From: an uncultured Alphaproteobacteria bacterium
GTDB taxonomy: Bacteria > Pseudomonadota > Alphaproteobacteria > Micavibrionales > Micavibrionaceae
Assembly: GCA_937128575.1 (NCBI GenBank)
Contig: CAKZMN010000317.1
Location: 1-5,900 of the forward strand
DNA length: 5,900 bases
Direction: 5' to 3'
Notes under the pieces: model-generated
Database searches by the model: none
The model's input: the letters and a program-made list of their open reading frames with translations, nothing else
What the model was told of the DNA's origin: nothing
Shown here: positions 5,852 to 5,900 of the stretch, one piece after another
How positions within the stretch are numbered: the first letter of the stretch is position 1
How the letters are laid out: every line of letters starts with the position of its first letter
Translations under genes and position numbers: made by a program

Positions 5852-5900
5852 CTAGGCTTCGCCGCGATTGACCTGAGTGATAAAATTCAACTGTTCCTGT
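5852..5900 (-). CDS. C-terminal end of an unidentified minus-strand gene, possibly folE (partial)
   Basis: An open frame enters from the right edge on the minus strand and ends at TAG (complement of 5852-5854), 12 bases before hisI and in the same frame. The visible 15 codons read Q-E-Q-L-N-F-I-T-Q-V-N-R-G-E-A. GTP cyclohydrolase I often precedes hisI in Alphaproteobacteria and ends in a similar short helix, but 15 residues cannot establish this. It could also be chance, since another minus-strand frame is open here too. Confidence 0.3.
   Translation of the reverse strand, partial: QEQLNFITQVNRGEA

Overview
The window looks like chromosomal DNA from an alphaproteobacterium of moderate GC content. 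The main evidence is the conserved head-to-tail run hom (3' part) - glpX - recJ, an order I associate with Alphaproteobacteria. The right half holds a zinc-regulation locus next to hisI.

Left half (1-3825, plus strand): the C-terminal 301 residues of homoserine dehydrogenase with its ACT domain, then class II fructose-1,6-bisphosphatase (GlpX), then the single-strand exonuclease RecJ. The gaps between them are only 38 and 41 bases and contain no visible terminator, so they probably form one transcription unit. These are ordinary housekeeping genes with intact catalytic motifs.

Middle (3826-4546): a more AT-rich stretch. It starts with a gene-free 147-base segment carrying a G5-T-G9 tract. 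Two small unrecognised genes follow on the minus strand: one of 77 aa, and one of 43 aa that is easily missed because of its length. Both are hydrophobic and both carry an H-A-H-G motif, ending the 77-aa protein and close to the end of the 43-aa one. Just upstream of the 43-aa gene lie two Zur-type operators whose centres are 30 bp apart. The stronger one covers the -10 of a plausible minus-strand promoter.

Right (4547-5900): zur (a Fur-family zinc sensor, minus strand) is divergent from a 145-aa three-helix membrane protein. That protein has a MerT-like layout: a Cys-Cys pair in helix 1, a Cys/His loop between helices 2 and 3, and a His-rich tail. A third, weaker Zur-like palindrome sits in the 52-base divergent promoter. 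hisI (phosphoribosyl-AMP cyclohydrolase, zinc ligands intact) converges on the MerT-like gene, and their stop codons overlap. A few codons of another minus-strand reading frame, possibly the end of folE, enter from the right edge.

Working picture: Zur controls itself, a MerT-like metal transporter candidate and a two-gene operon of tiny His-containing membrane proteins. The regulator and its binding sites are well supported by sequence. The transport role and the functions of the small proteins are inference.
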